From Listeria_A hofi (GTDB lineage: Bacteria; Bacillota; Bacilli; Lactobacillales; Listeriaceae), in assembly GCF_963575615.1 (NCBI RefSeq), contig NZ_CAUYTL010000009.1:32028-96027 (forward strand): 64,000 nucleotides of DNA, read 5' to 3'. Each line of letters starts with the position of its first letter. The first letter of the stretch is position 1. Below are positions 17,178 to 25,284 of this stretch, piece by piece. The translations under genes were made by a program, and so were the position numbers. The notes below the pieces were generated by a model. That model was not told the DNA's origin. It did not search any database and saw nothing but the letters and a program-made list of their open reading frames with translations.

Positions 17178-17864
17178 ATGATTGTTATGGAAGATGTGTA
17201 TAAGAAGTATCCCAATGGCATTACAGCCGCGAACGGATTGAATATTCGGATCGATCAGGGAGAATTCGTTTATGTCGTAGGTCCAAGTGGTGCAGGTAAA
17301 TCTACTTTTATTAAGATGATTTACAGAGAAGAGCGGGCGACCAAGGGAACGATTAATGTTGATAAGTTCGACTTACTCAGTATGAAAAATCGTGAAGTAC
17401 CATTTTTAAGAAGGCACGTTGGCGTTGTCTTTCAGGATTTCAAATTGCTTCCAAGCAAAACAGTTTATGAAAACATTGCTTATGCGATGGAAGTGGTAGA
17501 AGAAGATCCCAAAGTCATCAAGAACCGTGTTATGGAAGTGTTAGACCTAGTTAATCTGAAACACAAAGTCAGAATGCTACCAGATGAGTTATCTGGCGGG
17601 GAGCAACAACGTATTTCGATTGCTCGCTCGATAGCCAATATGCCAAAGGTTTTAATTGCAGATGAACCAACCGGAAACCTCGATCCTGATACTTCATGGG
17701 AAATCATGAATATCCTTGAAGAAATAAGTAATCGCGGAACGACAATCGTTATGGCGACACACAATAAAGAGATTGTTAATACTCTGAAACATCGTGTTAT
17801 TGCTATTGAAAACGGTAGAATCGTTCGTGATGAACAGCAAGGAGATTATGGCTATGAAATTTAG
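17178..17864 (+). CDS. ftsE: Cell division ATP-binding protein FtsE
   Basis: ABC ATPase partner of FtsX, 228 residues. Walker A GPSGAGKSTF near 37, Q-loop VFQDFKLLPSKTVYEN near 87, ABC signature LSGGEQQR near 137, Walker B VLIADEPTGNLD near 158 and the switch His in MATHNKEIV near 192 are all present. FtsEX transmits ATP-driven conformational change across the membrane to activate extracellular peptidoglycan hydrolases (CwlO in Bacillus, PcsB in streptococci). Two PcsB/CwlO-like secreted hydrolases follow directly, which fits. The ftsX start lies 11 bases inside the ftsE end. Confidence 0.95.
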   Translation: MIVMEDVYKKYPNGITAANGLNIRIDQGEFVYVVGPSGAGKSTFIKMIYREERATKGTINVDKFDLLSMKNREVPFLRRHVGVVFQDFKLLPSKTVYENIAYAMEVVEEDPKVIKNRVMEVLDLVNLKHKVRMLPDELSGGEQQRISIARSIANMPKVLIADEPTGNLDPDTSWEIMNILEEISNRGTTIVMATHNKEIVNTLKHRVIAIENGRIVRDEQQGDYGYEI

Positions 17865-18741
17865 AACAGTAGGTAGACACTTTAAAGAAAGTTTTAAGAG
17901 TCTTTATCGAAATGGTTGGATGACGTTTGCTGCAGCTAGTGCGGTAACAGTAACTTTGATTTTGGTAAGTGTGTTCTTCGCAATTATGATGAACATGAAC
18001 AAGTTAGCAGATGATGTAGAAAATGACGTTGAGATTAACGTGCATATTCAATTGACTGCTACAAAAGATCAACAGGATGAGCTAAAGGGCAACATTGAGC
18101 AACTGAGTGGCGTAGATAGCGTCACATTTTCTTCAAAAGATGAGCAAATGGAGAAGTTAGTCTCTACATATGGTAAAGATTTCGAGTTATTCGAACAGGA
18201 TAATCCACTTTACGATGTGTTCATTGTTCAAGCGAAGGAGCCGAGCGAAACGGCGAAAGTTGCAACCGAGATTCAGAAAATGAAATATGTCGCAAAAGTG
18301 AACTATGGAGAAAAAACAGTAGATAAATTGTTTAATGTCTTGAAATGGGGACGATATGCTGGTATCATATTAAGTGCTGGCCTTTTGTTAACAGCCATGT
18401 TCTTGATTTCCAATACGATTAAGATTGCGATTTACTCGCGTCGAACCGAGATTGAGATTATGAAATTGGTAGGAGCGACAAACTGGTTTATCCGGTGGCC
18501 GTTCGTGTTAGAAGGTGCTTGGCTAGGTCTGTTAGGATCTATTGTTCCAGTAGCATTAACGTTTGTAGGTTATATTAACACTTACAATTTCGTCAATCCG
18601 AAACTTGGTGAAGGCACAAATCTTTCTCTGTTGACGCCAACTCCATTTATGTATGAGATAGCAGGATTAATCATTGCTATCGGAGTGTTGATTGGCATAT
18701 GGGGAAGTGCAATTTCCATCCGTAGATTCTTGAAAGTATAA
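17854..18741 (+). CDS. ftsX: Cell division protein FtsX
   Basis: Membrane partner of FtsE, 295 residues: a short cytoplasmic N-terminus (KFRTVGRHFKESFKSLYRNG), TM1 near 25-45, an extracellular domain of about 120 residues that contacts the hydrolase, then three more TM segments in the FtsX/MacB permease fold (ISNTIKIAIYSRRTEIEIM near 190). The frame extends to 17794, but AAGGAG at 17839-17844 fits ATG 17854 (9 bases) better than ATG 17848 (3 bases), and MKFRT matches family N-termini. It overlaps ftsE by 11 bases. Confidence 0.94.
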   Translation: MKFRTVGRHFKESFKSLYRNGWMTFAAASAVTVTLILVSVFFAIMMNMNKLADDVENDVEINVHIQLTATKDQQDELKGNIEQLSGVDSVTFSSKDEQMEKLVSTYGKDFELFEQDNPLYDVFIVQAKEPSETAKVATEIQKMKYVAKVNYGEKTVDKLFNVLKWGRYAGIILSAGLLLTAMFLISNTIKIAIYSRRTEIEIMKLVGATNWFIRWPFVLEGAWLGLLGSIVPVALTFVGYINTYNFVNPKLGEGTNLSLLTPTPFMYEIAGLIIAIGVLIGIWGSAISIRRFLKV

Positions 18742-18745
18742 CAAC

Positions 18746-18778
18746 TAAATGCGTATCAGAGAAATGAACGCATTCTAA
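18746..18778 (+). terminator. Weak hairpin between ftsX and the NlpC/P60 gene
   Basis: AATGCGT and its complement flank a loop of about 14 bases, followed by an A-rich stretch and not a T tract. It could slow or process the transcript but is not a standard terminator. Confidence 0.35.
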
Positions 18779-18838
18779 AAAATAATAAAAAATTTAATGA
18801 AAGAAAAGCCTAGGGAGCTTTTTAGGAGGTAAAATCTT

Positions 18839-20110
18839 TTGAAAAAAAATACTTTAATCGCTGCGTCAATGGCAGCTGTAATCAGTTTATCACCAGTTTT
18901 TACAACGAATGCATTTGCGGATGTTAACACAGATATTCAACAAAAGGACGCAAAGCTAAACGACCTTAAATCTAAGAAAGCTGATTTACAAGCTGATTTG
19001 TCATCGTTAGTGACTAAACTAGAATCAGCGCAAGCGAAATCGAAAGAACTACAAGCAAGCTTTAACAAGTCAGCAGAACAATTAAAGAAATTAAATGCTG
19101 ATATCGCAGCTATTAATGCACGTATTAAAGAGCGTGAAGCAGTTCTCAAAGAGCGCGCACGTTCTATGCAAGTAAACTCAAACTCGAATGTTTACCTTGA
19201 TGTTGTTTTAGGAGCTAGTAATTTCAGTGATTTAGTAGATCGCGTATCTGCAGTAAACACAATTGTTGATTCTGATAAAGCAATTCTTGACGAACAGCAA
19301 AAAGATGAAGATGCTTTGAAATCAAAATCTGCTTCTGTGAAAAAAGAGCAAGAGAAACAACAAAAAGCAATTGCAAGTTATGAAGAGCAACAAAATAAAA
19401 TCGAAGCCCAAAAAGCTGAGAAAGAAGCTGTTGTAGCTCAATTAGCAGCACAACAAGCAACAACAGAACAAGAGAAATCTACTTTAGTTGCACAACGTGA
19501 TAGAGAAGCAGCGGCAGCAGCAGCTCGTGCAGCGGCAGCGAAAGAAGCTACAACTGTTCAACCGATTGCAGCTACAGAAACTAAAACAGAGTCATCATCA
19601 AATACATCTGAATCTTCATCATCAGTAGCATCTTCTTCAAATTCAAATGATGATAGCTCTAAATCAGAGAGTAATACGTCAGCGAAAAAATCATCATCAA
19701 ATACTTCTAGTTCTACAAACAATAGCATTGCCACACCAACAGGTTCTGGATATGATGCAATGATTTCAACTGCGTATGCACAATTAGGTAAACCATATTC
19801 TCTAGGAGCAACTGGACCAGGTTCATTTGACTGCTCTGGGTTCACTTCTTATTCATTCCGTGCAGCAGGAATATCTCTTCCAAGAACTTCCGGTGCACAA
19901 TATGCAGCATCTACAAAAATTAGCTCAAGCCAAGCAAAACCTGGTGACTTAGTATTCTTCAGCTATGGTAGCGGAATTGCTCACGTTGGTATTTATATTG
20001 GTGGAGGCAAAATGATTAACGCTCAAAACGATGGCGTTAAAATTGATAGCCTTTCAAGTGGCTTCTGGGCACAATCTCTTGTAGGTTTCGGCCGTGTAGC
20101 TAACTTCTAA
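18839..20110 (+). CDS. spl: Secreted peptidoglycan DL-endopeptidase, PcsB-like coiled coil plus NlpC/P60
   Basis: 423-residue secreted hydrolase, counterpart of Listeria P45/Spl and Bacillus CwlO. The start is TTG 8 bases after AGGAGGT. A signal peptide ends near AFA-DVN (about residue 28). A long coiled coil (about 30-230, Lys/Glu/Gln-rich, with the PcsB-type block SNVYLDVVLGASNFSDLVDR) is followed by a Ser/Asn-rich linker. The C-terminal NlpC/P60 domain has catalytic Cys in SFDCSGFTSY and His in GIAHVGIYIGG. It should cut the D-Glu-mDAP bond in stem peptides. The coiled coil is the part expected to dock on FtsX, encoded just upstream. Confidence 0.93.
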   Translation: MKKNTLIAASMAAVISLSPVFTTNAFADVNTDIQQKDAKLNDLKSKKADLQADLSSLVTKLESAQAKSKELQASFNKSAEQLKKLNADIAAINARIKEREAVLKERARSMQVNSNSNVYLDVVLGASNFSDLVDRVSAVNTIVDSDKAILDEQQKDEDALKSKSASVKKEQEKQQKAIASYEEQQNKIEAQKAEKEAVVAQLAAQQATTEQEKSTLVAQRDREAAAAAARAAAAKEATTVQPIAATETKTESSSNTSESSSSVASSSNSNDDSSKSESNTSAKKSSSNTSSSTNNSIATPTGSGYDAMISTAYAQLGKPYSLGATGPGSFDCSGFTSYSFRAAGISLPRTSGAQYAASTKISSSQAKPGDLVFFSYGSGIAHVGIYIGGGKMINAQNDGVKIDSLSSGFWAQSLVGFGRVANF

Positions 20111-20143
20111 TTTTGAATGATATTAAAAATTTTTGAAAATAGA

Positions 20144-20184
20144 AAAGTACCTTTGTATAGTTATTTACGAGGGTGCTTTTTTTC
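20144..20184 (+). terminator. Terminator after the NlpC/P60 gene
   Basis: A 13-bp stem with G-T pairs (AAGTACCTTTGTA paired with TACGAGGGTGCTT) is followed by Ts. Confidence 0.8.
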
Positions 20185-20242
20185 TAACTTGAGATATGGT
20201 AAAAATAGTAATATATGAATTTGATTTAGGAGGAAATAATGT

Positions 20243-21616
20243 ATGACATATAAGAAATTACTTGCGAATGGCCTTGCAATTACTGTAGCAGCTGGACTTT
20301 TTACTTTCGTTCCAACTAATGCAAAGGCTGCTGATTTAAATGAACTACAAAAACAACAACAAGCGATTCAGCAACAACGTTCTAATATAGATAGCCATAT
20401 TGATGAGAAGGATCATGATGTATCTGTTCTAGAAAGAAAACAACAAACAACTGCGGCAGAGCTAGAAAGCCTAGTCAAAAGTATAACGGAAACCAATAAG
20501 AAGCTACAAAAACAGCAACAAGAAGTATCGGTGACTAATGCAGAAGTTAGTAAATTAAAGAATGAAATCACCGTGTTGCAAAAAAGTATTGAAGACCGCC
20601 TTAATTTATTGAAGGATCGCGCACGTGCTATCCAAATAAACGGAAATGGTCAAGAATATATGAATGTTCTTTTAGATTCGGATAGTTTTAGTGATTTTAT
20701 TGATCGAGCGACATTAGTATCTACGCTTGTCAACGCGGATAAAGATATTATGACGGATCAGCGAAAAGATGAAGATGCTTTGAACTCGAAGCAAAAGCAA
20801 ACGGAAACAAAACTAGCGAACTTAAAGAAATTATCTAATGAAATCGCGCTTTCTAAAAATAACCTAGAGAGTCAAAAAAGCCAAAAAGATGAGCTAATCT
20901 TGGCTATTGCAGCGGAAAAAGATTTAACGCAGCAACAAAAGAATGATTTATTAGCACAACAAGGCCAGTTAGCAGCGAATGAACAAACAATAGCTGGAAA
21001 CATTCAAGCGGAAAAAAATCGTCAAGCACAATTACAATTAGAAGCGGCCCGCAAAGCAAGTGCAGAACGCGCTGCAAGAGAAGTTGCTGCCAAAGAAGCT
21101 GCGGCAAAAGCAAGATCTAAAGCGGTGACGCGGACAGAAACAGCTGCAGCAGCACCACAAGAAGAGCCGACAACAGTTTCTATTCCGTCTATTAGTGCGG
21201 GTTCTCAAACTGGTATGTTCATTAAGCCAGCTGCTGGAATTCTTACATCTGGATTTAGTGATAGAACGAATCCTGTCACAGGCCAACACGAGTCGCATAA
21301 AGGACAAGATATTGCGGCTGGCGGGAGCGTACCAATTTATGCGGCAGCAGGCGGAACGGTTGTTTTCTCTGGTTTTGGTGCTCCAGGTAGCGGTTATGGT
21401 GGCTATGGATATGTTGTTGAAATTGATCACGGCAATGGCTATCAAACACTGTACGGTCATATGAGAGCAGGTAGCTTACAGGTTGTTGCCGGGCAAAGTG
21501 TTTCTCAAGGGCAAGGTATTGGAATGATGGGCTCAACTGGGCAATCAACAGGCCAACATCTCCACTTTGAAATACACAAAAATGGTGTTCCTGTAGATCC
21601 ATCTCCTTATATTTAA
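20243..21616 (+). CDS. Secreted M23 metallopeptidase with PcsB-like coiled coil
   Basis: 457 residues. The signal peptide ends near NAKA-ADL (about residue 30). A PcsB-type coiled coil follows (about 30-280, with the block EYMNVLLDSDSFSDFIDR closely similar to the upstream gene), then an Ala/Arg/Lys-rich linker and a C-terminal LytM/M23 domain. Zinc ligands are visible: HKGQDIAAG (H and D), YGHM and QHLHFEIHKNG (HxH). It should act as a peptidoglycan endopeptidase. Sharing the coiled coil with its neighbour suggests duplication of the FtsEX-docking module with a different catalytic end. Ribosome site AGGAGG is 8 bases before the ATG. Confidence 0.9.
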   Translation: MTYKKLLANGLAITVAAGLFTFVPTNAKAADLNELQKQQQAIQQQRSNIDSHIDEKDHDVSVLERKQQTTAAELESLVKSITETNKKLQKQQQEVSVTNAEVSKLKNEITVLQKSIEDRLNLLKDRARAIQINGNGQEYMNVLLDSDSFSDFIDRATLVSTLVNADKDIMTDQRKDEDALNSKQKQTETKLANLKKLSNEIALSKNNLESQKSQKDELILAIAAEKDLTQQQKNDLLAQQGQLAANEQTIAGNIQAEKNRQAQLQLEAARKASAERAAREVAAKEAAAKARSKAVTRTETAAAAPQEEPTTVSIPSISAGSQTGMFIKPAAGILTSGFSDRTNPVTGQHESHKGQDIAAGGSVPIYAAAGGTVVFSGFGAPGSGYGGYGYVVEIDHGNGYQTLYGHMRAGSLQVVAGQSVSQGQGIGMMGSTGQSTGQHLHFEIHKNGVPVDPSPYI

Positions 21617-21620
21617 AATC

Positions 21621-21657
21621 AAGCTCGATTAGCCAGTAACGGTTAGTCGAGCTTTTT
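21621..21657 (+). terminator. Terminator after the M23 peptidase gene
   Basis: A 14-bp stem (AAGCTCGATTAGCC paired with GGTTAGTCGAGCTT) is followed by Ts, right after the stop codon. Confidence 0.88.
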
Positions 21658-21731
21658 GTTGATATTGAGGCAATACTTCACTCCTGATTTATGATATGAT
21701 TAAAAGGTACATTATTATTGGGAGGTTCATT

Positions 21732-23183
21732 ATGGGGATTATTGCGGGATTACTGATTGTTTTACTAGTAATCAATCTGTTTTTTGCCGCTGTGATGGTG
21801 TTTCTAGAACGAAGAGACACCTCGGCAACATGGGCTTGGCTACTTGTACTTACTTTCATACCTGTTTTGGGGTTTGTTATATACTTAATATTTGGCCGGA
21901 AGCTCTCACATCGCAAAATTTTTGACTGGAAGGGACAGGAGAAAATTGGGCTGCGGGAGTCAACCGATAATCAGATTAATATGATTAGGCAGCAAGAGTT
22001 TCCATTTAGCGATCGGAATGTGGCGAAACATCGGGATTTAATTTATTTACTTCTAGTGAATGACGGCGCGATTTTGACGCAGGATAATGAAGTGACTATT
22101 TTTACGGATGGTCATGAGAAGTTTGATGCATTGATACGAGATATTGCAAAGGCGAAGAATCACATTCATTTGATTTATTATATTATTCATTCGGATATGC
22201 TGGGACACCGTTTACAGGAGGCGCTAATTAAAAAGGCGAACGAGGGACTAGATGTGCGTGTGCTTTATGACGCGATGGGCTGCCGAACAACGAAGAAAGC
22301 TTTTTGGAATAAATTGAAGCAAAGTGGCGTGAAAGTGTGGCCGTTCTTTCCTTCGAAGCTACCATTGATAAATTTCCGATTGAACTATCGAAACCATCGT
22401 AAGTTGGCGATTATCGATGGGGAAATTGGATACATTGGTGGATTTAATGTCGGGGATGAATATCTTGGACTTGATGATAGTTTTGGATATTGGCGCGATA
22501 CACATCTCCGGGTTCGTGGAAAAGCTGTTTTTGCTATGCAGACGCGTTATATTATGGACTGGAATTCGGCTTCGTCGACTAGTCAAAAATTAGATTATCA
22601 AACGCGTTATTTTCCTAGTTTTCATGGAAAAGGGCAGACGAGTATGCAGATTGTTTCAAGCGGACCAGATTCGGAATGGCAACAGATTAAGAACGGTTAT
22701 ATTAAGATGATAAACTCAGCGAAGAAATCGATTTATCTGCAATCACCTTATATAATTCCAGATGCGAGCTTGCTGGAAGCGTTGAAAATTGCGTCGCTCT
22801 CTGGTGTGGACGTGCGTTTGATGATTCCTAATAAGCCAGATCACGCGTTTGTTTATCGTGCAACGACGAGTTATTGTGGGGAATTGATTGAAAGTGGTGC
22901 GAAAGTTTATATTTATGACAATGGATTTATTCATGCAAAAACAATGGTCGTGGATGGGGAAATCGCCTCTGTAGGAACCGCAAATATGGATTTTCGGAGT
23001 TTTAGATTGAATTTTGAAGTGAATGCGTTTATGTATGAGAAGAAGATTGCACAGAAATTGGAGGACATTTTCTTGCAGGATATTTTGAAATCTTACCAGC
23101 TGACGGAGGAAATTTATGCTGAGCGCTCATTTTGGATTAAAGTAAAAGAGGCGGTGTCGCGGTTACTCTCCCCGATACTATAA
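21732..23183 (+). CDS. cls: Cardiolipin synthase
   Basis: 483-residue phospholipase-D-type cardiolipin synthase that joins two phosphatidylglycerol molecules at the membrane. Two N-terminal TM segments (about 3-25 and 35-58) are followed by two HKD motifs: HRKLAIIDGEIGYIGGFN near 225 and HAKTMVVDGEIASVGTANMD near 400. The frame reaches back to 21696, but GGGAGG at 21720-21725 fixes the start at ATG 21732, which also gives the usual family length. The next gene starts 12 bases downstream. Confidence 0.94.
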   Translation: MGIIAGLLIVLLVINLFFAAVMVFLERRDTSATWAWLLVLTFIPVLGFVIYLIFGRKLSHRKIFDWKGQEKIGLRESTDNQINMIRQQEFPFSDRNVAKHRDLIYLLLVNDGAILTQDNEVTIFTDGHEKFDALIRDIAKAKNHIHLIYYIIHSDMLGHRLQEALIKKANEGLDVRVLYDAMGCRTTKKAFWNKLKQSGVKVWPFFPSKLPLINFRLNYRNHRKLAIIDGEIGYIGGFNVGDEYLGLDDSFGYWRDTHLRVRGKAVFAMQTRYIMDWNSASSTSQKLDYQTRYFPSFHGKGQTSMQIVSSGPDSEWQQIKNGYIKMINSAKKSIYLQSPYIIPDASLLEALKIASLSGVDVRLMIPNKPDHAFVYRATTSYCGELIESGAKVYIYDNGFIHAKTMVVDGEIASVGTANMDFRSFRLNFEVNAFMYEKKIAQKLEDIFLQDILKSYQLTEEIYAERSFWIKVKEAVSRLLSPIL

Positions 23184-23195
23184 GAGGTGAATGGG

Positions 23196-24368
23196 ATGGA
23201 AACAATCATAGTAGAAATTGTAAAAGGAATTGGCAGTATACTGGTACAACCTGCGTTATACGTCTCGATATTAATCACGATTCTTGCAGGGTTTAGTCGT
23301 ACCAAGTGGGAGCGAAAATCGTTTCGCGTTCGGATACATTCACCCTGGCAAGAGCTAAAAGGCTTCTTTGGGTTGGGGATTGTTTTTGGGCTGGCTATAT
23401 CGATTGTGGTGGGCTTTGTAGGATTTTCTTTGACAATTGGTTGGATTGCGATTTTTAATGTTGTACTAATTGTCTTGTTGTTGATTGGATTGTTCAGAAT
23501 GGCTTCGACGGCGTATACAATTGGTATTACGAGCTTGGTTTTTTATGCAGTGTATTATTTTGATTGGTCACTAGCGCCGTTTGAGAATCGGATGCTACCA
23601 ATTAGGGATTTATATATTGATAATTTCATGATTGCGCTTGTGTTTGTATTGGCGCTATTGCTTGCAGTGGAAGCTTTTTTGATTCAGTTTTCGGGAGCGT
23701 CTCAAGCTTCCCCAATGCTTCGAAAAAGTGGGCGTGGGAAATTGATTGGAGCATTTCGTTTACGTCGATTATGGCTATTACCGTTACTTTGCTTTGTTCC
23801 AGGACAAGGTTTTGCAGCACTCTTTGATTGGTGGCCGATTTTTCAAATTGGGAACCAGACGTTTTCAGTTATGATATTACCGATTGTTATAGGCTTTCAG
23901 CAACAAATTCAGTCACAATTACCAGCCGAAGCGACCCATAAAATTGCAATTCGGGTAACAAGTTTATCAATCTTAATCGCACTTCTAGGTGTTGTAAGTA
24001 TTGTGATTCCAGTTGTTAGTTTGCTTGCATTTGTAGTAGCAATAGGCGGTCGTCTATGGGTTTCCTACCGTCATCGTAACGAAGAGCAAAGTGCAGCATT
24101 CAAGTTTACGCCACAAAAAGACGGCATTATGGTTTTGGGGGCAAGGGAGCATACACCAGCAAGTCGGATGGAAATTTTAGCAGGGGAAGTTATTATGGAA
24201 GTAAACGGGAAGGCTGTCTTAAATCGTGAAGACTTATACGAAGCTTTAAACGAAAACCGAGCTTACTGCAAACTAAAAGTCCGCGACAACAAAGGTGAGC
24301 CACGAATTGTCCAAACCGCGCTCTACGAAGAAGATTCATTCGAACTTGGACTATTCATGGTAGAATAA
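23196..24368 (+). CDS. PDZ-domain polytopic membrane protein, MinJ-like
   Basis: 390 residues, with about eight hydrophobic segments in the first 290 and a C-terminal PDZ-like domain (about 310-390: GIMVLGAREHTPASRM, GEVIMEVNGKAVLNREDLYEAL). Length, topology and the neighbourhood of ftsEX match Bacillus MinJ, which bridges DivIVA and MinD to restrict septum placement. GAGGTG 6 bases before ATG 23196 decides the start over GTG 23187. MinJ identity rests on architecture and synteny only. A generic PDZ membrane protein is the alternative. Confidence 0.75.
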   Translation: METIIVEIVKGIGSILVQPALYVSILITILAGFSRTKWERKSFRVRIHSPWQELKGFFGLGIVFGLAISIVVGFVGFSLTIGWIAIFNVVLIVLLLIGLFRMASTAYTIGITSLVFYAVYYFDWSLAPFENRMLPIRDLYIDNFMIALVFVLALLLAVEAFLIQFSGASQASPMLRKSGRGKLIGAFRLRRLWLLPLLCFVPGQGFAALFDWWPIFQIGNQTFSVMILPIVIGFQQQIQSQLPAEATHKIAIRVTSLSILIALLGVVSIVIPVVSLLAFVVAIGGRLWVSYRHRNEEQSAAFKFTPQKDGIMVLGAREHTPASRMEILAGEVIMEVNGKAVLNREDLYEALNENRAYCKLKVRDNKGEPRIVQTALYEEDSFELGLFMVE

Positions 24369-24570
24369 AGTAACTTGCTTGAGAGTATCAGAGTGGAACT
24401 TTTACGATAGAGATGGGTAGTTTGCTAACCCTGAATTTTAAGATTGTGTTAAGAGTGATCGTATTCTAACCGATAAAGCTGAAATCGTGCTATATTTTAG
24501 TAGGAAAGTACGTAACAAAGCTGTGGCAGGATTGTAAAGGCCGCGTGTTATGAATGGGGAGGAAAGAGCA

Positions 24571-25284
24571 TTGACCAAGATTTTAGTAGTAGATGATGAG
24601 TCTTCTATTGTAACTTTACTGCAATTTAACATTGAAAAGGCTGGCTTTGATGTAGTGACGGCGGAAGATGGCAGAACCGGATATGAACTTGCTTTGTCAG
24701 AAAAACCGGATTTGATTGTACTCGATTTGATGTTACCGGAAATGGACGGGATTGAGGTTTGTAAACAGTTACGTCAAGATAAGGTGGAGACGCCGATTTT
24801 GATGTTAACGGCAAAAGATGACGAATTGGATAAAATTATTGGTCTGGAGCTTGGTGCGGATGATTATTTGACGAAACCGTTTAGCCCGCGTGAAGTAGTG
24901 GCGCGAATTAAGGCCATTTTGCGAAGGAGTGCAGGGAAAGCGGCAGATGTGGAACCAGAGGATGCCCAGAAAGAGAGGGCGTTACAGATTGGTGAGCTGA
25001 AAATTTTGACGGAGAGTTACGAGGTGTATTTGCGGGACGAATTGCTGGATTTGACGCCGAAAGAATTTGAGTTGTTGGTATATTTGGCGAATCATCGAGG
25101 CAAAGTTTTCTCGCGGGATCAGTTGCTAGATGCGGTTTGGAATTATGATTATATTGGTGAGACGCGAATTGTGGATGTTCATGTGAGTCATTTACGCGAT
25201 AAAATTGAGGCAGATACGAAGCAACCACGCTATATCAAGACGATTCGTGGTTTTGGCTATAAGATGGAGAACGTGAAATCATGA
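24571..25284 (+). CDS. phoP: Phosphate response regulator PhoP
   Basis: OmpR/PhoB-type response regulator, 237 residues. The receiver domain has acidic pocket DDE near 8, phosphoacceptor Asp in IVLDLMLPEMDG near 52, Thr in LMLTAKDD and Lys in YLTKPFSPRE. The winged-helix DNA-binding domain includes LTPKEFELLVYLA and the recognition helix region TRIVDVHVSHLRDKIE. The start is TTG 24571, placed 8 bases after GGGGAGG; the ATG at 24550 lies before that site. The overlap with phoR (ATGA) indicates coupling. The downstream pst genes and PhoP boxes support phosphate control over the similar WalR. Confidence 0.9.
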   Translation: MTKILVVDDESSIVTLLQFNIEKAGFDVVTAEDGRTGYELALSEKPDLIVLDLMLPEMDGIEVCKQLRQDKVETPILMLTAKDDELDKIIGLELGADDYLTKPFSPREVVARIKAILRRSAGKAADVEPEDAQKERALQIGELKILTESYEVYLRDELLDLTPKEFELLVYLANHRGKVFSRDQLLDAVWNYDYIGETRIVDVHVSHLRDKIEADTKQPRYIKTIRGFGYKMENVKS

